A stretch of DNA of 64,000 nucleotides from Hyphomicrobiales bacterium (GTDB lineage: Bacteria; Pseudomonadota; Alphaproteobacteria; Rhizobiales; Xanthobacteraceae): NCBI GenBank assembly GCA_013911975.1, contig JACESF010000016.1:1-64000 (forward strand). Reading direction: 5' to 3'. The notes below the pieces were generated by a model. It did no database searches. It was not told where the DNA came from and saw nothing but the letters and a program-made list of their open reading frames with translations. The number at the start of each line of letters is the position of its first letter. Position 1 is the first letter of the stretch. Positions 60,026-64,000 of this stretch are shown here, piece after piece. Both the position numbers and the translations under genes were made by a program.

Positions 60026-60087
60026 CGACGTCCGACGGCTTCTGCGGCTCCGCTCCTTCGTTTCAGGCAGGCTTCTTCCGGCGGGCC

Positions 60088-60711
60088 ATGCTGCCGACCT
60101 CATCTTCCCCATCCGCGTCCGCATCGGGACCCACGCTCCAGGAGCGCAAGACCGCGCTGCGCCAGGAGGCGCTGGCGCGCCGGGCCGCCATGGGCGCCGA
60201 GGGGCGGGCCTCCGCCTCCAGCGCGGCGGCGGGGCAGGCGCCGCTGCTCCTCTCCTCCGTCGCGGGCCGGGTGGTCTCCCTGTTCGCACCGTTCCGCGAC
60301 GAGATCGACACCGCGCCGCTCGCGGCCCTGCTGTGGTCGGCGGGCGCGCAGGTGGCGCTTCCGGTGGTGGTGGCGCGGGACGCGCCGCTGGCCTTCCGCC
60401 TCTGGCGGCCCGGCGACCGTCTGGAGCCCCAGGGCCCGTTCCGCATCCCGACGCCCGGCCCTGATGCGCCCGAGCGGGAGCCCGACGACCTCATGGTGCC
60501 GTTCGCGGCCTTTGACCGGCGCGGCTTCCGCATCGGCTACGGGGCGGGCTTTTATGACCGCACCCTGGCCCTGCTGCGCGCGCGGCGGGCGGTTCGGGCC
60601 TTCGGCTATGGATTTTCCTGCCAGGAGGTGACGGAAGTTCCCGCCGAGCCCCATGACGAACCGGTGGACGGGGTGATAACAGAGACCGCAGCCTTTCTCT
60701 GCGGCGGCTAA
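60088..60711 (+). CDS. 5-formyltetrahydrofolate cyclo-ligase
   Basis: A 207-residue enzyme that converts 5-formyl-THF to 5,10-methenyl-THF with ATP. Motifs: LQERKTALRQEALARRAAMG at the N-terminus; VSLFAPFRDEIDTAPLAALL; and the signature PFAAFDRRGFRIGYGAGFYD with RTLALL, giving the ATP- and folate-binding core. It follows 6S RNA, as in other proteobacteria. The start is the ATG at the end of the RNA gene; a longer frame would overlap the RNA. Next gene begins 2 bases after its stop. Confidence 0.92.
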   Translation: MLPTSSSPSASASGPTLQERKTALRQEALARRAAMGAEGRASASSAAAGQAPLLLSSVAGRVVSLFAPFRDEIDTAPLAALLWSAGAQVALPVVVARDAPLAFRLWRPGDRLEPQGPFRIPTPGPDAPEREPDDLMVPFAAFDRRGFRIGYGAGFYDRTLALLRARRAVRAFGYGFSCQEVTEVPAEPHDEPVDGVITETAAFLCGG

Positions 60712-60713
60712 CG

Positions 60714-61538
60714 ATGCGCATTCTTTTTCTCGGCGATGTGGTGGGGCGCTCCGGGCGCGAGGCGGTGACGTCGGTGCTGCCGGGCCTTGTGGACCGCTGG
60801 CAGCTCGACTTCGTGGTGGTGAACGGCGAGAACGCCGCCGGGGGCTTCGGCATCACCGAAGCCATCTATGAGGAATTCATCGCGGCGGGCGCCGATGCGG
60901 TGACGCTGGGCAACCACGCTTTCGACCAGCGCGAGGCCCTGGTCTTCATCGAGCGCGTGGACCGGCTGGTGCGCCCGGCCAATTTCCCTGCCGGCACGCC
61001 GGGCAAGGGCGTCGCCCTGGTCACGGCCAAGAACGACGCGCGGGTGCTGGTGGCCAACATCATGGGCCGCACCTTCATGGACCCGCTGGACGATCCCTTC
61101 GCCGCCGCCGACCGCTGCCTGGAGGGCGCGGAACTGGGCCTGCACGCGGATGCCGTGGTGCTGGACTTCCACGCCGAGACCACCAGCGAGAAGCAGGCCT
61201 TCGGCCATTATTGCGACGGGCGGGCGACGCTGGTGGTGGGCACCCATACCCATGTGCCCACCGCCGACCACCGCATCCTGTCCGGCGGCACCGCCTTCAT
61301 GACCGACATCGGCATGTGCGGGTCCTATGACGGGGTGATCGGCATGGACAAGGAGGAGCCCATCCGCCGCTTCACGCGCAAGATCGGCTCCTCGCGCTTC
61401 GAGCCCGCCTCGGGCCCGGCCTCGCTGTCGGGCATCGCCGTGGAAAGCTGCGATCGCACCGGGCGCGCGCTGAAGGTGGCCCCGGTGCGGCTCGGCGGCG
61501 CGCTCAGCGAGGCGCGGCCCGAATTCTGGGAAGGATAG
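60714..61538 (+). CDS. YmdB-type metallophosphoesterase
   Basis: A 274-residue calcineurin-like phosphoesterase of the TIGR00282/YmdB family. Metal-binding motifs: [17 protein letters not shown] (Asp8), [26 protein letters not shown] and [16 protein letters not shown], with [16 protein letters not shown]. YmdB of Bacillus hydrolyses 2',3'-cAMP and affects development; the alphaproteobacterial role is unknown. It forms a unit with the cyclo-ligase gene 2 bases upstream. YebC follows after about 120 bases. Confidence 0.92.
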   Translation: MRILFLGDVVGRSGREAVTSVLPGLVDRWQLDFVVVNGENAAGGFGITEAIYEEFIAAGADAVTLGNHAFDQREALVFIERVDRLVRPANFPAGTPGKGVALVTAKNDARVLVANIMGRTFMDPLDDPFAAADRCLEGAELGLHADAVVLDFHAETTSEKQAFGHYCDGRATLVVGTHTHVPTADHRILSGGTAFMTDIGMCGSYDGVIGMDKEEPIRRFTRKIGSSRFEPASGPASLSGIAVESCDRTGRALKVAPVRLGGALSEARPEFWEG

Positions 61539-61660
61539 GCCCTTCCTTGCCCTTTGGCGCTTTGCCGACCTATAAGGCGCCATCACAACACCGATCCCGG
61601 TCCGTGCGGCGCCGCTTGAGCGGCGCGCGGGGCCGCAAACCAAGAAGCCGGAGGCGTCCC

Positions 61661-62407
61661 ATGGCCGGACATTCACAGTTCAAGAACATCATGCACCGCA
61701 AGGGGCGGCAGGATGCGATGCGCTCCAAGCTGTTCTCCAAGCTCGCGCGCGAAATCACCGTCTCGGCCAAGATGGGCCTGCCCGACCCCAACATGAACCC
61801 GCGCCTGCGCGCCGCGATCCTCGCGGCCCGCGCCGAGAACATGCCCAAGGACAATATCGAGCGCGCCATCAAGAAGGCCGCCGGGGGCGACGCGGAGAAT
61901 TACGAGGAGATCCGCTACGAGGGCTACGGTCCCGGCGGCTGCGCGGTGATCGTCGAGGCGCTCACCGACAACCGCAACCGCACGGCGGGCGAGGTGCGCT
62001 CCTATTTCACCAAATCCGGCGGCAACCTCGCCGAGACGGGCGCGGTCTCCTTCATGTTCGACCGCGTGGGCCTCATCGAGTATCCGGCCGACAAGGCCAG
62101 CGACGACGCCATGATGGAAGCCGCCATCGATGCGGGCGCGGACGACGTCTCCTCCTCCGAGCACGGCCACGAGATCATCTGCGCCTCCGATTCCCTCGCC
62201 GAGGTTCAGAAGGCGCTGGAAGCGAAGTTCGGCGAGCCCTCCAAGGCCCGCCTCGCCTGGCGCCCCCAGAACACGGTGGCCGTGGACGACGAGACGGCCG
62301 AGAAGCTCCTGCGCCTCGTCGAGAACCTGGAAGACAATGACGACGTCCAGACCGTGACGGCCAATTTCGAGCTGTCCGACGCCATGATCGCCAAGATGAG
62401 TGCGTGA
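61661..62407 (+). CDS. yebC: YebC/PmpR family regulator (ribosome-associated)
   Basis: A 248-residue Yeb[21 protein letters not shown] is the invariant N-terminus; [20 protein letters not shown] and [20 protein letters not shown] follow, then the C-terminal domains. These proteins were called transcription regulators; YebC proteins also help translation of proline-rich runs. The start at the invariant MAGHSQFKN is clear; CGGAGGCG lies about 8 bases ahead. A strong intrinsic terminator follows 35 bases after the stop. Confidence 0.95.
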   Translation: MAGHSQFKNIMHRKGRQDAMRSKLFSKLAREITVSAKMGLPDPNMNPRLRAAILAARAENMPKDNIERAIKKAAGGDAENYEEIRYEGYGPGGCAVIVEALTDNRNRTAGEVRSYFTKSGGNLAETGAVSFMFDRVGLIEYPADKASDDAMMEAAIDAGADDVSSSEHGHEIICASDSLAEVQKALEAKFGEPSKARLAWRPQNTVAVDDETAEKLLRLVENLEDNDDVQTVTANFELSDAMIAKMSA

Positions 62408-62442
62408 GGGGGTTTTTCGCCCGTTTCCTGGCTATGCAATCA

Positions 62443-62475
62443 ACGCGCGTCCAGTAAGCTGGGCGCGCGTTTTTG
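62443..62475 (+). terminator. Intrinsic terminator of yebC
   Basis: ACGCGCG-T-CCAG, loop TAAG, CTGG-G-CGCGCGT, then TTTT. The stem has eleven pairs with one mismatch pair and a short T run, the classic form. It ends about 15 bases before the next gene. Confidence 0.85.
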
Positions 62476-62489
62476 CTGTGGGGCGAGGC

Positions 62490-62825
62490 ATGGTTATCGC
62501 GCGGCGGACACTCACCATCCTCAAGGACGGCGTGACCCATCCTGTCGAGGTGCGCGTCTTCGCGCCGGTGGAAGACGATCGCTGCTGGGGCTGTCGCATC
62601 CAGATCGACTGGCCCGACGGCGTGCGCGATTCAACGGCCGATGGCCATGACAGCGTGCAGGCGCTCCTGCTCGCGCTCGATCTGGTCGGCCTGCATCTCT
62701 ATACGAGCGACTATCATCACGACGGCCAATTGCAGCCGCTCGACGCGAGCTGGGTCGGCTATGGCTTCCCGGTGCCTTACAATCTGCGCGATGCCTTGAT
62801 CGGAGAGGATGCGGAATATTTCTGA
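62490..62825 (+). CDS. DUF6968-like hypothetical protein
   Basis: A 111-residue protein: MVIARRTLTILKDGVTHPVE, VRVFAPVEDDRCWGCRIQID, DSVQALLLALDLVGLHLYTS and YGFPVPYNLRDAL. The pattern is that of DUF6968, small proteins of unknown function in alphaproteobacteria. GGGCGAGG lies five bases before the ATG. It begins right after the yebC terminator, so it needs its own promoter. Nothing more can be said about function. Confidence 0.7.
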   Translation: MVIARRTLTILKDGVTHPVEVRVFAPVEDDRCWGCRIQIDWPDGVRDSTADGHDSVQALLLALDLVGLHLYTSDYHHDGQLQPLDASWVGYGFPVPYNLRDALIGEDAEYF

Positions 62826-62912
62826 GCCGGGCAGCCGAAATCCGTATTCTCCACTTGGGCTCCACCTGTCGCCTGAGGGAAAGTGGGTGCACACAGAGCT
62901 TGTTTGTCTAAA

Positions 62913-63575
62913 TTATTCTTGAGATAATAAAGACCTTAGCTTTCGCGCATTTATTGAGAGCGGAAAATCTCGGGTGATTTCATTTGCGTTATTTTTAGTT
63001 GAAATTTTAATCCAATCGGGAATGTGTTCTGAATTTTCAACGGAATAAATAAGTTCATGTTTTTTATCATTTTGGCTTTTTGATTCGAGTATTTTAAGTG
63101 ATGGCTCTGCAAATTTAAGGATAGTAATCGATGATATTAGTCGACATATTTCAAATTTTTCATGAAGAGTGTATGTAAATCCATAAAACGGCGGCCGTCG
63201 TGAGTGTCTATCTCCAATTTTAATTGGGGCGATAGCCATTGCTCGGCCGTCAATAACTGTTCCATTTGCTGTAAGGTCAAATCCTCTGTGTATTACAGAA
63301 TTTCTAAGTTCTCGAATGTATCCTGAATTATTTTTCCCACTTTTTCCACCGATTCCGTCAAGGTTATTTTCCCATTCAATCAAAACTTTTCTATCAAATA
63401 TTTCATTTGCAAAATCTAACATGGACATAAAATTAACTATAAACATAGCGTGAGAAAATCGAAATTCATCGTAATTTACGCCCATCTTAAATTCGCGAAT
63501 TTGTTTTAGTGATCTATCCATACATTCGGCATACCAGACAAGTTTTCCGATATTTTCTTCAATGAGGCGGCTCAT
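62913..63575 (-). CDS. AT-rich hypothetical protein with a HEPN-type RNxxxH motif
   Basis: A 220-residue protein I do not recognise as a named family. The gene is strongly AT-rich, with A/T-ending codons, unlike every neighbour, so it was probably acquired recently. ENIGKLVWYAECMDRSLKQI and FSHAMFIVNFMSMLDFANEI are helical; YIRELRNSVIHRGFDL contains RNSVIH, which fits the R-phi-x3-H active site of HEPN RNases. The C-terminal third is helical and basic. HEPN RNases serve in toxin-antitoxin and anti-phage systems; no antitoxin (MNT-type) gene is next to it. GGGAGG seven bases ahead fixes the start. It lies 31 bases after csaA on the same strand. The RNase role is inferred from one motif. Confidence 0.75.
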   Translation of the reverse strand: MSRLIEENIGKLVWYAECMDRSLKQIREFKMGVNYDEFRFSHAMFIVNFMSMLDFANEIFDRKVLIEWENNLDGIGGKSGKNNSGYIRELRNSVIHRGFDLTANGTVIDGRAMAIAPIKIGDRHSRRPPFYGFTYTLHEKFEICRLISSITILKFAEPSLKILESKSQNDKKHELIYSVENSEHIPDWIKISTKNNANEITRDFPLSINARKLRSLLSQE

Positions 63576-63606
63576 TTCAGTGCCTCCCGTATTTTGGCAT
63601 GGCCCC

Positions 63607-63954
63607 TCAGAACAGCCTCCCCCCATTCGGCACCGTCACGCTCGGCCCGATCAGCACCACGGCGCCGTTTTCGTCCGGGAAGCCGAGCGTCAGCACTTCG
63701 GACATGAAGGGGCCGATCTGGCGGGGCGGGAAATTGACGACCGCTGCCACCTGCCGGCCCACCAGCGCCTCGGCCGTGTAGTGCACGGTGATCTGGGCGG
63801 AGGATTTCTTCACGCCGATCTCGGGTCCGAAATCGATCTTGAGCTTGAAGGCGGGCTTGCGCGCCTCGGGGAAGGGCTCGGCGGCGAGGATGGTGCCGAC
63901 GCGGATGTCCACTTTCTCGAAATCCGCGAAGCTGATGGTCTGTGTGTCCGCCAT
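63607..63954 (-). CDS. csaA: tRNA-binding/chaperone protein CsaA
   Basis: A 115-residue CsaA-like protein, the usual length. It has the tRNA-binding OB-fold: [40 protein letters not shown], then [20 protein letters not shown] and [20 protein letters not shown] with NGGRLF. In Bacillus CsaA aids protein export; elsewhere it binds tRNA. The start is the ATG that precedes ADTQTISF; an upstream extension of the frame has no homology. It is cotranscribed with the AT-rich gene that follows. Confidence 0.92.
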   Translation of the reverse strand: MADTQTISFADFEKVDIRVGTILAAEPFPEARKPAFKLKIDFGPEIGVKKSSAQITVHYTAEALVGRQVAAVVNFPPRQIGPFMSEVLTLGFPDENGAVVLIGPSVTVPNGGRLF

Positions 63955-64000
63955 GATGGATCCGCCCTTTTGCCACCCCATTTCTGCGGGGCGGCGCGGC

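Noticed and set aside
59101..60088. tRNA gene as an integration site in the window
   Set aside because: I looked for cloverleaf-like sequences with TTCGANNC arms around the element edges and the 6S region and found none that I could support.

Overview
The window comes from the chromosome of a high-GC alphaproteobacterium, most likely Hyphomicrobiales of the Xanthobacteraceae type (Xanthobacter, Azorhizobium or Ancylobacter relatives). The evidence is the base composition, an alphaproteobacterial LexA box (GTTC-N7-GTTC), IalB, ImuA-ImuB-DnaE2, a 6S RNA between zapA and the 5-formyltetrahydrofolate cyclo-ligase gene, and the order tkt-gap-pgk-fba. The genus is an inference.

Layout. (1) 1-13 kb is a core region: an APH-fold kinase, HupE, IalB, a GNAT acetyltransferase, an SMR efflux pump, the SOS mutagenesis cassette imuA-imuB-dnaE2 with its LexA box, a MotA/ExbB-like plus OmpA/MotB-like membrane pair, and an inositol monophosphatase. 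(2) 13.1-23.7 kb is an integrated, decayed mobilizable element. It has a large serine recombinase, a RelE/Xre toxin-antitoxin pair, an AlpA-like regulator, a Ti-type TraA relaxase with an oriT-like site beside it, and TraC and TraD. TraD is cut short, and beyond it lies a nest of broken insertion sequences (IS5, IS256, IS5) and a group II intron remnant. The right edge falls on the 3' end of a truncated gene. (3) 23.9-49.6 kb is a large catabolic island for a CoA-activated, probably branched, terpenoid-like or alicyclic acid. It holds an acyl-CoA carboxylase (biotin plus carboxyltransferase subunits), an AtuA-family protein split into two genes, three enoyl-CoA hydratases, a MaoC hydratase, two acyl-CoA dehydrogenases, an old-yellow-enzyme reductase, a TAXI/TRAP importer, two IclR regulators, a two-subunit CoA-transferase, an ADP-forming-type acyl-CoA synthetase, a thiolase, a FadB-like bifunctional enzyme and a metallo-hydrolase. 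Its three divergent promoter regions carry the same operator-like sequence, so the island looks like one regulon. (4) 49.6-50.9 kb is the remnant of a TRAP transporter. (5) 50.9-58.2 kb runs leftwards as tkt, gap, pgk, class I fba, a ThiE-like gene and a Sel1-repeat gene. (6) 58.4-62.8 kb holds a DUF3828 protein, a DUF4164 protein, zapA, 6S RNA, 5-formyltetrahydrofolate cyclo-ligase, a YmdB-type phosphoesterase, YebC and a DUF6968-like protein. (7) 62.9-64 kb holds csaA followed by a strikingly AT-rich gene with a HEPN-type RNSVIH motif.

The strongest candidates for something not yet described are the catabolic island with its three-copy operator and the isolated AT-rich HEPN-like gene. Assignments rest on reading the translated sequence and known family motifs; no database search was possible.
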